Source: Actinoplanes couchii
GTDB taxonomy: Bacteria > Actinomycetota > Actinomycetes > Mycobacteriales > Micromonosporaceae
NCBI RefSeq assembly: GCF_016862075.1
Contig: NZ_BOMG01000027.1
Location: 1-64,000 of the forward strand
Length of the DNA stretch: 64,000 bases
Direction: 5' to 3'
Position 1 is the stretch's first letter; every line of letters begins with the position of its first letter. A program made the position numbers and the translations under genes. Below the pieces are notes generated by a model that was not told where the DNA came from, made no database searches, and was given only the letters and a program-made list of their open reading frames with translations. Below are positions 54,037-62,807 of this stretch, in pieces.

Positions 54037-54765
54037 TGCGGCGGCTACCCGGCGTGTGGTGAAACCCAGCCTCGTGTAGGTGGCGACCGCTGCCGTGTTC
54101 CAGTGGTCGACCACCAGGGCCACCCGTTCCCGGTCGGTGAGCAGCTCGTTCGCGGTGAAGGCGCAGATCGCGGCGCCCCATCCGCGGCCGCGCGCCGACG
54201 GCCGGGTGGCCACACCCGACATGAAACCGATCTCCGGAGTCGACCAGGCCTCGGCGGCCACCGTCACCAGCCGGCCGTCCTCGTCCCGGATGCCGGCCCA
54301 GCGGCGCACGTCCGGATCACCCGGGCGGGCGTACGACTCCGGGTAGGCTGCCTCGATCAACTCGACGATCTCCGGGGCGGCCCCGGCCTCCAACCATCCT
54401 GGTTTTTCCTCGTTGCCGGGTTCTGTGGGCGATTTTGTGGACGTTTTTGTGGGCGGCGACTTCACCGGGGTCGTCGTCTCCATCCAGGCGAATCGGGCGC
54501 TCACCTCCAGCTCCGGCAGCCGGGCCACCACCTCGGTGATCAACTCCTCGGTGCCGAACGGGCGGAACGTCTCCCCGGTCCCGGCCAGCACCTCCCGCAG
54601 CAGATCCGCGACCGCCGCCGGCTCGCCGTCGATCACCAGACGATCCCAGTGCGCCAGACCCGGGGCCTCGACGACCACGGCGCCCGGACGCTCCCATCGG
54701 CGTGCGCCCCTCGCCCGCGACGCCCACCGGATCAACGGGCCATCCATCTCGATCATGGGCGTCAT
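54007..54765 (-). CDS. GNAT-family acetyltransferase
   Basis: A 252-residue protein. The C-terminal GNAT domain has GVATRPSARGRGWGAAICAFTANELL, the acetyl-CoA binding R-x-x-G-x-G/A loop, and the later NTAAVATYTRLGF. The N-terminal half (VVEAPGLAHWDRLVIDGEPAAVADLL) resembles another degenerate GNAT fold. A Lys/Thr/Pro-rich linker (TTPVKSPPTKTSTKSPTEP) lies between. The acceptor is unknown. ATG 54765 (or 54756) is chosen because upstream residues are a shadow of the divergent sanA-like gene. Convergent with the GH3 gene. Confidence 0.8.
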   Translation of the reverse strand: MTPMIEMDGPLIRWASRARGARRWERPGAVVVEAPGLAHWDRLVIDGEPAAVADLLREVLAGTGETFRPFGTEELITEVVARLPELEVSARFAWMETTTPVKSPPTKTSTKSPTEPGNEEKPGWLEAGAAPEIVELIEAAYPESYARPGDPDVRRWAGIRDEDGRLVTVAAEAWSTPEIGFMSGVATRPSARGRGWGAAICAFTANELLTDRERVALVVDHWNTAAVATYTRLGFTTRRVAAAKRTTTTPQP

Positions 54766-54799
54766 GCTGCCATTGACCTCGTCTGGCATCCTCGGCCCG

Positions 54800-55594
54800 G
54801 TGCCGAAGCGTCCCTCACCGACCACCGTCGCCAGCCGCGCCACCGCCCTCACCCGGGCCGTGACCAGCCGCGTCACCGCCCTGTCCCGGGTCGTGACCAG
54901 CCGCGTCACCGCCTTTTCCCGGCTCTTCACCGCGCGGCGGCTCCGTCGGCTGCTCGTGGTGGGCACGCTCGGGGTGGCCCTCGCGGTGGGTGTCGCCTTC
55001 GGGTGCGCCCAGTGGGTCCGGTCGGCGGCCGACGGTCACATCTACGACGCCGCCTCGGTGCCGGCCGCGCCGGTCGCCCTGGTCCTCGGCGCGCAGGTCG
55101 GAGCGGACGGTCAGCCGTCGGCGTTCCTGGCCGCCCGCCTGGAGATCGCCCGCCAGCTGCTGGAAGCCGGCAAGGTCAAGGCGATCCTGGTCTCCGGCGA
55201 CCACGGCGCCTGGGCGTACGACGAGCCCGGCGCCATGCAGAACTGGCTGGTGGCCCGCGGAGTCCCCGCCGACCGGGTGGCCCAGGACCACGCCGGCTTC
55301 GACACCTACGACTCGTGCGTGCGGGCCAACAAGATCTTCGGCGTCCGCGAGGCCATCGTGGTCACCCAGGACTTCCACCTGCCCCGGGCGGTGGCCCTCT
55401 GCCGGGGCCAGGGCATCGACGCCACCGGAGTGGGCGACTCGACGGTCCGGGTCTTCAAGCAGATGTGGCTACGCGGCGAGGTCCGCGAATACGGCGCCGC
55501 GGTGAAGGCAGCCGCCGACGTCCTGACCGCCCGCGACCCGATCTTCCTGGGCCCGTACGAGACAAGCGTCGACCAGGCCGTGAGCCGAGGCTGA
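54800..55594 (+). CDS. SanA/YdcF-type DUF218 membrane protein
   Basis: A 264-residue protein. The basic N-terminus contains three copies of an 11-residue Thr/Ala/Ser/Arg repeat, then one membrane helix at about residues 55-75 (LLVVGTLGVALAVGVAFGCAQW). The DUF218 domain follows with PVALVLGAQV, SAFLAARLEIARQLLEAGKVKAILVSGDHG, DRVAQDHAGFDTYDSC and VTQDFHLPRAV. SanA-type proteins help keep the envelope barrier in E. coli; its chemistry is unknown. The start is GTG 54800; divergent from the GNAT gene by 34 bases. Confidence 0.85.
   Translation: MPKRPSPTTVASRATALTRAVTSRVTALSRVVTSRVTAFSRLFTARRLRRLLVVGTLGVALAVGVAFGCAQWVRSAADGHIYDAASVPAAPVALVLGAQVGADGQPSAFLAARLEIARQLLEAGKVKAILVSGDHGAWAYDEPGAMQNWLVARGVPADRVAQDHAGFDTYDSCVRANKIFGVREAIVVTQDFHLPRAVALCRGQGIDATGVGDSTVRVFKQMWLRGEVREYGAAVKAAADVLTARDPIFLGPYETSVDQAVSRG
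54841..54939. repeat. Three 33-bp tandem repeats in the sanA-like 5' end
   Basis: Units 54841-54873, 54874-54906 and 54907-54939 start with CACCGCCCTG/C and end with CAGCCGCGT in the first two. In frame they encode the 11-residue motif TALSRVVTSRV. The repeat lies in the cytoplasmic N-terminus, so a change of copy number would only alter the tail length. Confidence 0.8.
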
Positions 55595-55622
55595 CCGCCC
55601 TCCATCCCGCCCGCTCCGCCCG

Positions 55623-55668
55623 CCCTGGCCCTCCTGGCCCTCCTGGCCCTCCTGGCCCTCCTGGCCCC
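55623..55668. repeat. Nine-base microsatellite after the sanA-like gene
   Basis: Five consecutive copies of CTGGCCCTC (first copies perfect, last ends in CCCG). It lies 28 bases after the sanA stop in the non-coding gap to the GNAT gene at 55760. The pyrimidine-rich strand may favour slippage. The other parts of the 55595-55759 gap show no clear promoter or hairpin. Confidence 0.85.
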
Positions 55669-55759
55669 GCGACCTTGCCGGCCGCTCGGCCTTCCCTGCC
55701 CTTCGGTCTTCTCGCGCAGGGGTGGTGCGGCCGTCTCCTCGTCGGCGGTCGCCTCGATC

Positions 55760-56245
55760 TCAGGACATCAGGTGGGCGGTCCGGCCGTGCATGATCAGGG
55801 TCTCGGCGGTTCCGGAGATCGTTCCGGCGTGCCAGACGTGCTGGTGCGGTCCGATCGTCGCGAAGCCCAGGCGGTGGTAGAGCCGGATCGCCCCGGCGTT
55901 GCCCACCTCGACCTCCAGGGTGATCTCGGTGCGTCCCCGGGCCGCGACCAGGCTCGCGACATGCCTGATCAGACCGGTACCGATCCCCCGGCCACGCCGA
56001 TCCGGCCGGACCTCCAGCGCATAGAGCAACGGTCGCACCGGATCGTCACAGCCGCCGCTCCACCGGATACTGACGATCCCGGCCGCACCCGCACCCGGAT
56101 CCGGCAGGTCGGCCACGAGCAGCACCTCCTCGCCCGCCCGGGAGAGGATCAGGCGCCGGTCGAAACGGTCCGGGTGCGGCCAGAAGGTCAGCACCGCCGC
56201 CCGGTCGTCCGGTACCGCGTCGCGGATCACCAGGCCACCGGGCAC
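55760..56245 (-). CDS. GNAT-family N-acetyltransferase
   Basis: A 161-residue single-domain GNAT protein. The acetyl-CoA loop is RPDRRGRGIGTGLIRHV (R-G-x-G-I-G), and NAGAIRLYHRLGFATIG the C-terminal motif. VVIRDAVPDDRAAVLTF-like start begins at GTG 56245. It begins 10 bases after the SWIM gene stop and may be a tail gene of that operon. Substrate unknown. Confidence 0.88.
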   Translation of the reverse strand: MPGGLVIRDAVPDDRAAVLTFWPHPDRFDRRLILSRAGEEVLLVADLPDPGAGAAGIVSIRWSGGCDDPVRPLLYALEVRPDRRGRGIGTGLIRHVASLVAARGRTEITLEVEVGNAGAIRLYHRLGFATIGPHQHVWHAGTISGTAETLIMHGRTAHLMS

Positions 56246-56255
56246 GGTTCCTCCG

Positions 56256-58829
56256 TCAGAGAAGGTCGGCTGCGAGACTCACCCGCAGGTAGGCATCGGC
56301 CCAGGCGTGGGCGGTCTCCATCCCCGGGTCGGGGCTGAGCCGCGCGGACAACTCGTCGAAGGCCGAAGCCACCCGATGCAGCCCGACCCGATTCAGCGAA
56401 CCACGGGCGGTGTCCAGCCGTGCGGCATAACCGGGTGGCAGATGAGCGAGCCCGCTGTGCGCCGCCTCAGCCAGCGCCTCCCGAGCCGACGCGACCACCG
56501 CCGCCAGCACATCAGTGGTCTCGTCATCAACCGGAACGACACCACCACCAGCACTCCCGACACCCGCGGCCGCCCCCAATCCCGCCCCGACGGCGTCACC
56601 GACCGACGTCCCATCCCCCGCAGCAGGGACCGAACCGTCCTCAGGAGCATCCCCCGTTGCCGGAACCGAGCCGTCTTCCGGAACCTCTCCCGCCGCCAGG
56701 TCCGCAACCGCCTCCGGGCCATCCACCGTCGCCGGGCCCGGATTCGCCGCCGGGCCACCGTCCCCCGCCGGGACGGGATTCACCCCCGCGTCGCCTTCTC
56801 CCGCCGGGACCGGACTCGCCTCCGGGTCGCCCTTCCCCGCCGGGGCCGGGACGGACTCCGCGTGTGGGGCGAGGAACGGTGGCAGGTCTGGGCCTCCGGG
56901 CAGGGACATGGCGGGGAACGTGTCCGGGGATTCCAGGTCGGGGACCACCGGTGGGCCGTCGGCGGCGATCGCGTAGGGGTCGATGACCAGGGATCCGCCG
57001 CTTCGGTGGACGGTTCCGGCCACGAAGCGGGGGCGGCCCCGGGCACCGAGCAGGGCCGCGGCCACCGCGTCCAGGCGGGCCGGGGCCACCGACGTGTGGG
57101 TGGCGGTCACCGTGGCCTGGTTGCCGTGGGTGTCGCGGATCTCCACCGTCAGCCGCTGGGCACCGGGCTCGTAGTGGCTCCCGCCCACCTCGGCGATCTC
57201 CAGCACCCGGACCAGATCCGCCCGGACCCGGGCCCGGACCGGCCGGGGTGGCATGGCGTCCAGCTCGGCGGCGAGCTTCGCGTAGTCCCCCACCCGCAGA
57301 CCGGGCGGCAGATGCTCCCAGGCGCCGGACGAGACCGTCACCGTGGACTTCGCGACCCGGCTCGCGGTCAGGCGCACCGACCGGCTGGCGCTCCGGACCG
57401 CCGACTCGGTCACCAGGGTTCCGGCGGCCAGCGCGGCGACCGTCGCTCCGGCCAGGCGCCGCTTCGACAGGGCCGGGCCGTCGTCGGGGCCCGGCCACTG
57501 CCGGTGCGACACCAGGACCACACCACTGGCCGCCTGACCGTGGAAGATCTCCACCCGGCGTTCGTCGTCGATCGCGGTGACCCGGGCGCCGAGCCCGTCC
57601 AGGCGTACCCGCCGCAAAGGGGTTTCCGCTGCCTCCTCCGAACCGAGAACCCGGGAGCGAACCGACACGCCGCCACCCGCGGTGACCGCACGGTGCCGGG
57701 CGAACAGCTCGGCGATCAGGTCGGCGAGAAGCTCCGGGGAGTAGCGGGCGCCGCGGTCCCGGTAGGCGGCGAGCTGACCGGCCAGTTCGGTGGCGGCGTC
57801 CAGCGGCCAGCGCAGGCCGTTCTTCTCCAGGGCGGTGATCTGGCCGGTGGCCATGGCGGCCAGCCCGGCGCCCGCGTGCACGGCACCGGCCCGCAACACC
57901 TCGGCGGCGAACTCCACCACCGACTCCAGCCCGGAACCGGAACCCGCGGCCACGGCCCGTGACCCGCCGACGTCGACCACCAGATCGCCGGCGTCCGGCT
58001 GCTGCTCGTCGGCGGCCCGGAACGCCCACACGGCCAGGGCGATCACGTCGTCGCGGACGCCCGCCTTGGCATCGGTGTGCACATACCCCAGGTCGTTCGG
58101 CACCAGGAACCGGACCGTCGCCGCGGGCAACTCGGCCACCGGAACCGGTCCACGCCGGATCCGGGCGGTGTATCCGCCCCGTTCCGCCCGGCGAGCCGCG
58201 TCGACCAGCCGCGACCCGATCCGTTCGATCAGATCAGCGTCGGTGAAAGCACCCGGCGACCACGATCCGGCACCGGCCGGCCCGGCACGGCCCGACTCGG
58301 CAGCGGTCGGCCCGGCGGGGGCCGACTCGGCCGAGGTCGTCTCGGTCGCTCCCTCGGTGGCGGTTTTCCCAGCGACGCCTCCGGCAGCAGTCTTCCCAGC
58401 TACGGCTCCGGCTGAGGTATTCCCGGCGACAGCTCCGACGGCGGTCTTCCCGGCTACGGCTTCGGCTGAGGTCTCTCCGGCAGCGGCTCCGGCGGCTTCC
58501 CCGGATGCGGCATCCGTGGCTGCGGCTTCCGTGGCGGCTGGCGCCGACTCGGCGGCGGGTTCCCGCTGGTAGGCCAGGATCAGGCCGATCAGGTGGCGGC
58601 ACACTCCGGATGCCCCGCACGAGCAGGTGCCCCGGTCCAGGCCGCCACCGGGAAGCGCGGTGCGAACCCCGTCGGCCCAGTCGGCGACGACCGTGTTCTC
58701 CTCGGCGGACAGCTTCGGGGCGTCCCGCTCGACCTCACGGGCGGCCCGCTTCACCAGCCCCCGGTTGGCGAGGGCAGCAAGCGCGCCGTCATCGAGAGCA
58801 AGCAGATCAGGCCGGACGGGCAGGCTCAT
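56256..58829 (-). CDS. SWIM zinc-finger protein of the MoxR/VWA operon
   Basis: An 857-residue protein. The SWIM finger is C-x-C-x5-C-x-H at Cys69, Cys71, Cys77 and His79 (TCSCGASGVCRHLIGLI). Then comes an Ala-rich linker with a 9-residue repeat (AVAGKTAVG type, about 110-155). A large folded region follows (about 180-660) with ATVRFLVPNDLGYVHTDA, WAFRAADEQQPDAGDLVVDV, VEIFHGQAASGVVLVSHRQWPGP. A second low-complexity part (VPAGEGD repeats, about 680-760) precedes a helical end (EALAEAAHSGLAHLPPGY). SWIM fingers bind DNA or proteins. It is coupled by ATGA to a 65-residue ORF. Confidence 0.82.
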   Translation of the reverse strand: MSLPVRPDLLALDDGALAALANRGLVKRAAREVERDAPKLSAEENTVVADWADGVRTALPGGGLDRGTCSCGASGVCRHLIGLILAYQREPAAESAPAATEAAATDAASGEAAGAAAGETSAEAVAGKTAVGAVAGNTSAGAVAGKTAAGGVAGKTATEGATETTSAESAPAGPTAAESGRAGPAGAGSWSPGAFTDADLIERIGSRLVDAARRAERGGYTARIRRGPVPVAELPAATVRFLVPNDLGYVHTDAKAGVRDDVIALAVWAFRAADEQQPDAGDLVVDVGGSRAVAAGSGSGLESVVEFAAEVLRAGAVHAGAGLAAMATGQITALEKNGLRWPLDAATELAGQLAAYRDRGARYSPELLADLIAELFARHRAVTAGGGVSVRSRVLGSEEAAETPLRRVRLDGLGARVTAIDDERRVEIFHGQAASGVVLVSHRQWPGPDDGPALSKRRLAGATVAALAAGTLVTESAVRSASRSVRLTASRVAKSTVTVSSGAWEHLPPGLRVGDYAKLAAELDAMPPRPVRARVRADLVRVLEIAEVGGSHYEPGAQRLTVEIRDTHGNQATVTATHTSVAPARLDAVAAALLGARGRPRFVAGTVHRSGGSLVIDPYAIAADGPPVVPDLESPDTFPAMSLPGGPDLPPFLAPHAESVPAPAGKGDPEASPVPAGEGDAGVNPVPAGDGGPAANPGPATVDGPEAVADLAAGEVPEDGSVPATGDAPEDGSVPAAGDGTSVGDAVGAGLGAAAGVGSAGGGVVPVDDETTDVLAAVVASAREALAEAAHSGLAHLPPGYAARLDTARGSLNRVGLHRVASAFDELSARLSPDPGMETAHAWADAYLRVSLAADLL
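58363..58497. repeat. Five 27-bp tandem repeats inside the SWIM gene
   Basis: Five consecutive units from 58363, each 27 bases, share GT(C/T)TTCCC then GCTACGGCTCCGGCTGAG-like text. In frame they encode a nine-residue Ala/Gly/Val repeat that lies in a disordered linker just after the zinc finger. Confidence 0.85.
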
Positions 58830-59023
58830 CGCGACACCTCCGCTGCGCTCCGGCCTCGCGACAAGGCATTCCAGACTTCTTTGCGGTACGCCTGCCCGCT
58901 GCCCTGTACCTGACCCGCTGATGGCTGACCGGCGGCTGGTGGCTGACCCACGGCTGATGGCTGACCCGCGGCTGGTGGCTGGCCGCCTCGTGACGGGGCG
59001 CGGCCCCGCTTCGGCCCGCTCAT
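58826..59023 (-). CDS. 65-residue linker ORF coupled to VWA and SWIM genes
   Basis: A small frame that begins in an ATGA overlap with the VWA stop (59020-59023) and ends in an ATGA overlap with the SWIM start (58826-58829). The protein starts SGPKRGRAPSRGGQPPAAG, has a repeat of GQPPAAGQPSA type (residues 14-37), and a more ordered end YRKEVWNALSRGRSAAEVSR. The exact double coupling, shared with all other junctions of the operon, argues for translation. Function unknown; possibly an adaptor or only a ribosome shuttle. Confidence 0.65.
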   Translation of the reverse strand: MSGPKRGRAPSRGGQPPAAGQPSAVGQPPAAGQPSAGQVQGSGQAYRKEVWNALSRGRSAAEVSR

Positions 59024-60138
59024 CGGCCGATCCTCTCGGCGACGAATGCGGCCAACTCGCCCGGGGTCATCGCGCCGACCCAGGCGCCGACGTCGGCAAG
59101 CCGTTGCGCGCAGGCCCGGTCGAACGCCGGATCCGCCTGCTCGTCGAGAGCCGCCAGACCGAGAACGATCGTGCCCTGCTCGACGAGTTCCCGAACCGAC
59201 CGCACCAGGGCCGCCTCCGATCCGCCCTCGTAGAAGTCGCTGATCACCGCCACGATCGTCCGCCGGGGCTGCTCGACCAGCTGGGCGGCGAACCGGACCG
59301 CGCGCCCGATGTCCGTACCGCCGCCCAGTTGGGTCTTCATCAGAAGCTCGACGGGGTCACTGACGTCGGAGGTGAGGTCGACGACGTCGGTGTCGAAAGC
59401 GATCAGATGAGTACGAACCCCGGGCAGCCCCCACAGGCAGGCCGCCGTGACCGCCGAGTGGATCACCGAGTCGAGCATCGACCCGGACTGGTCGACGAGC
59501 AGGATCACCTGCCACTGGGTGAGCTGGCGCCGGGTCCGGGACGCGAAGTACGGCGTCTCGACATAGATCCGCTGCTCATCCGGCCGGTAGTTGCCAAGAT
59601 TGGCCCGGATCGTCCGTCTCGGATCGAAATCACGGGCCTGTTTGAACCGGCTGGACCGCCGGGACCGGGCACCGGAGAAACTCTGCCGGACCTCGGTGGC
59701 GAGCCGTTCCATCAGTTCCCGGACGACCTGCTCGACGATCCGCCGGGCCAGCCGCAGCACCTCCGGGTTCATCAGGTGCTTGGTCCGGAGCACGGCGCGC
59801 AGCAGTGACGGGTTCGGCTCGATCCGTTCGAGCACTTTCGGATCGGTGACGATGTCGTCGATCTCGTACCGTTCGACGGCGTCCCGCTGCAGCCGCTCCA
59901 CGGTCTCCTTCGGGAACAGCCGGGTGATGTCGTCGAGCCAGTCGACCGTGGTGATCTGCGACTCGCCGGAACCACCCTGCCGCCGCCGGATGTCACGCCG
60001 GTCCAGCTCACCGTCCCGGCCGTACAGCCAGTCCAGGGCCGCGTCCCGGGCACCCGCGTCACCGGACAGACCACCGAGACTGCCACCGGCGGGTTCCCCC
60101 AGAATCAGCCGCCACCGCTCCAGCCCGGTGTCACTCAT
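59020..60138 (-). CDS. VWA-domain protein of the MoxR operon
   Basis: A 372-residue soluble protein. The N-terminal helical half includes LDWLYGRDGELDRRDIRRRQGG and an Arg/Ser-rich segment. The VWA domain (about 208-372) has a complete MIDAS: DQSGSM (216-221), GGTDIG (Thr, about 273-278) and ISDFYEGG (Asp, about 297). Metal-dependent binding of a partner is expected. VWA proteins next to MoxR ATPases act as adaptor or target-binding subunits. Overlaps the DUF5682 gene by ATGA. Confidence 0.9.
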   Translation of the reverse strand: MSDTGLERWRLILGEPAGGSLGGLSGDAGARDAALDWLYGRDGELDRRDIRRRQGGSGESQITTVDWLDDITRLFPKETVERLQRDAVERYEIDDIVTDPKVLERIEPNPSLLRAVLRTKHLMNPEVLRLARRIVEQVVRELMERLATEVRQSFSGARSRRSSRFKQARDFDPRRTIRANLGNYRPDEQRIYVETPYFASRTRRQLTQWQVILLVDQSGSMLDSVIHSAVTAACLWGLPGVRTHLIAFDTDVVDLTSDVSDPVELLMKTQLGGGTDIGRAVRFAAQLVEQPRRTIVAVISDFYEGGSEAALVRSVRELVEQGTIVLGLAALDEQADPAFDRACAQRLADVGAWVGAMTPGELAAFVAERIGR

Positions 60139-62807
60139 GACGCCTCCCCCGCGCTGACGAGCCCGGCGCGCACGAGCCGCCGTTCGATGGATTCGTCCAG
60201 GGCCATCCCGGCCGCCACGGTCCGCGGATCGACGGTGGCCCGCATCAGATCCCGACCCGACCCGGCCAGCCCACGCCGCGCGAGCAGCCGATCGCCGATG
60301 GCCTCCCGCTCCCGAGGCGGGAAGTATCCGAAGGCCTGCCGCAGAGCCGGCAACGCGACCAGGAAGTCATCACCCCCGAACCCGCCGATCAGATCATCGA
60401 GCAGGTCAAGAATCCCGCCGGGCGCCAGCACCGGTTCCCGGGCCACCCCGAACAGCCCCGCCAGCCAGTCCCCCGCGGTCCCAGCCGCAAAGGCCCCCCG
60501 GACAGCCTGCTCCGGAGCCGGAAACGTCCCACCCCCGACAGCCGGACCAGAGCCAAGATCATCCGCCGGTACGCCGACAGCCAAAGCAGACGCCCCGACG
60601 AACGGCGCGGCAGTGGGCGAAGCAGACGCGGCGCTGATGGCCACGGCAGGCGAGGCAGCAGGCGAGACCGCCGCAGACTCGGCCGAGGACGTGGTGGCGG
60701 AGGGCGCGGCCGGGGTGGCCGAGGTGGTGGCCTCGAGGATGGTGAGGGCCAGGAGGGTTCGGCCCAGGCCGTAGAAGGCGCCTCGGAGGTCTGGTGGGGC
60801 GGCTCGGTCGGCGGCGATGCGGCCGGCCACATCGATTGCGGCGGTACGGTCCACGCCCACCGGGACGGCGTGCAGTGCGGCGTCGCGTACCGCTACGACC
60901 GCGGCGATTCTGTTTCGGTCGGCGGGGGCGCCGGGTGCGTGCCAGCCCTCGGCCAGCCACAGGATGCGCCTGGTCGCGGCGGCGATCACCGTGCCCAGGG
61001 TGTCGCTGCCCGCGGTGCCGAGCAACCGGTCGTGCCGCCACAGGGCCAGCGTGACCGACAGGACCCGGCCCAGCTCGGTCACGTCGCTACCGGCGGCCAC
61101 ACCACGCTCCAGTAGGGCGGGGACGTCGGCGCCGAGATCGGTGACCCCGCTCAGCGCTGCGTCGAACAGGGCGTCGGCGAGGCCGGCCAGGTTCCCGGCC
61201 GCACCGGCGATGCGCTGCGTGATCAGGGTGGCGGTGGCGGCCTCCAGCGTCGGGCCGTAGCCGCCGGCCTCGATCAGGGCGGCGAGCCGGTGCTCGTGCA
61301 CGCTGATGGTCCATTGTTCCCGCAGCACCGGGTCGATGCCGGTGGCCGGCCCGGTGTCCCGGCGGAAACCCGGCACCCCCAACACCCGGAGACGATGCAG
61401 GGCCCGGCTGACGGTACGCCCGTCTGCCTCGGTGAGATCGGCGGTGTGTTCGCCGGGTTTGTCGAGGCGGTGGCGTTCCAGCTCGGCGGTGGCCGAGTGG
61501 ACCAGCGGCGGCAGCGGGGTGTCCGGGTGCAACCGCCCGACACGTTCGCCACTGAGCGCGGCGGTCATCTCGACCACGGCCGGATGCTGCCCGGCGCTGA
61601 CGGTACCCCGCACCGCCCATGGGAGCGGAACCTCCAGCGCTTCACTGATCAGCGCGGACGCCAGCCCGTCCAGGATGTCGACCCGCGCCGGCCGATCGTG
61701 CCCACGCAGCAGCGCGAGAGCTTCGGCCCCGGCCCGGGCGGCGATCAGATCAGCCGTGGAGACGGGTTGCCCCCGCTTCCGGAGACGCCCGGCGACAGCG
61801 CTGACGAGATACCGCCCGGCGTCCTCCGGCCCGCTCTCCCAGAGCCGCTGGTAGTACTCCGGCGACGGCATCCCCGACTGGTATCCCCCGAACGCGTCCA
61901 GCCGCCGGAACGAGTAGGGCACCAGATAACTGCCGGCCGTGGCCCCCTCCGGAGGAGCGGGAATCTCCGGCCACACCACATCCGCCACCGCCAAGGCACG
62001 ACCAGCACCGTCAGCGTCCGTGGAGGTGGAGGTGGAGGTGGAGGTGGCCCCGCCCGGCAAGGAGGAGGAAGGGGCAGCCTCACCCACCAAGGAGGGACCA
62101 GAGGTGGTCCCGGGCGTCGGGGAGGGGGGTGCGGAGGTGCCGGAGGAAGCGGAAGGGGCGGAGGGGGCGGAAGTGGCCAGGCGGAGCAGGGCCGGGCGGT
62201 GGAAACCGCCGACCACGGCCACCACCGGGCGGTCGCCGGCGGCCTGGCAGGCGGCTCGGAGCCAACCGGCCATGTACGCCTCGCGGGCCGTGTCGGACGG
62301 GCCCGCCTCGGTGTCGCCGCGGATCAGGTCGAAGTAGGCGGTCAACCTGTCCTGCAGGCCGTCCGCGGGCGCCATCTCCACGACGTGGTCCCACAGGGCG
62401 TCGCTGTTGTCGACGCCGAACTCGGTGCACAGGCGGTCGACGGCCTCGACATAACGCAGCTCGGCGTCGGCGTACCGGTTGTCGCGGTCGGCGAACGCCT
62501 CGTGCCAGGCCGGCAGGTCGATGAAGCGGAGCTCGGCCCCGCACTCGCGGCCGGCCCGCAGCGCCTCCCACTCGGGGGAGTATTCGCAGAACGGCGACCA
62601 CGAGCCGTGCCGCCGCCGGTCGTCGAGGTAGCTGGTGAAGACCGCCACCGGCAGGTCGTGGCCGAGCTGGAGCTCACCGATCCGCTCGTTCATGTCGGCG
62701 GGCCCCTCGATCAGCACGTACGCCGGCCGGAGCGCGGCGATCGTGGAACCGACCAGCCGGGCACAGGCGGGGCTGTGGTGCCGGACCCCGATGACGGTGA
62801 GGTTCAT
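60135..62807 (-). CDS. DUF5682-family protein
   Basis: An 890-residue protein. N-terminal domain opens VIGVRHHSPACARLV (residues 5-19) and continues ALRPAYVLIEGPADMNERI, then VAVVGGFHRPALL near 195; this region recalls TraB/ChaN-like folds with an early conserved H-H. A Ser/Thr/Pro linker with an STSTSTST run follows (encoded by a TGGAGG hexamer repeat, 62021-62047). The middle part (about 300-700) is helical. A second Ala/Ser/Val linker (about 720-760) leads to a helical end with FGYFPPREREAIGDRLL. I assign DUF5682 from memory. Coupled to moxR and VWA genes by ATGA. Confidence 0.75.
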   Translation of the reverse strand: MNLTVIGVRHHSPACARLVGSTIAALRPAYVLIEGPADMNERIGELQLGHDLPVAVFTSYLDDRRRHGSWSPFCEYSPEWEALRAGRECGAELRFIDLPAWHEAFADRDNRYADAELRYVEAVDRLCTEFGVDNSDALWDHVVEMAPADGLQDRLTAYFDLIRGDTEAGPSDTAREAYMAGWLRAACQAAGDRPVVAVVGGFHRPALLRLATSAPSAPSASSGTSAPPSPTPGTTSGPSLVGEAAPSSSLPGGATSTSTSTSTDADGAGRALAVADVVWPEIPAPPEGATAGSYLVPYSFRRLDAFGGYQSGMPSPEYYQRLWESGPEDAGRYLVSAVAGRLRKRGQPVSTADLIAARAGAEALALLRGHDRPARVDILDGLASALISEALEVPLPWAVRGTVSAGQHPAVVEMTAALSGERVGRLHPDTPLPPLVHSATAELERHRLDKPGEHTADLTEADGRTVSRALHRLRVLGVPGFRRDTGPATGIDPVLREQWTISVHEHRLAALIEAGGYGPTLEAATATLITQRIAGAAGNLAGLADALFDAALSGVTDLGADVPALLERGVAAGSDVTELGRVLSVTLALWRHDRLLGTAGSDTLGTVIAAATRRILWLAEGWHAPGAPADRNRIAAVVAVRDAALHAVPVGVDRTAAIDVAGRIAADRAAPPDLRGAFYGLGRTLLALTILEATTSATPAAPSATTSSAESAAVSPAASPAVAISAASASPTAAPFVGASALAVGVPADDLGSGPAVGGGTFPAPEQAVRGAFAAGTAGDWLAGLFGVAREPVLAPGGILDLLDDLIGGFGGDDFLVALPALRQAFGYFPPREREAIGDRLLARRGLAGSGRDLMRATVDPRTVAAGMALDESIERRLVRAGLVSAGEAS

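Noticed and set aside
53995..55794. 599-residue plus-strand frame
   Set aside because: Arg/Pro/Gly-rich shadow of the GNAT and sanA-like genes with no domain.
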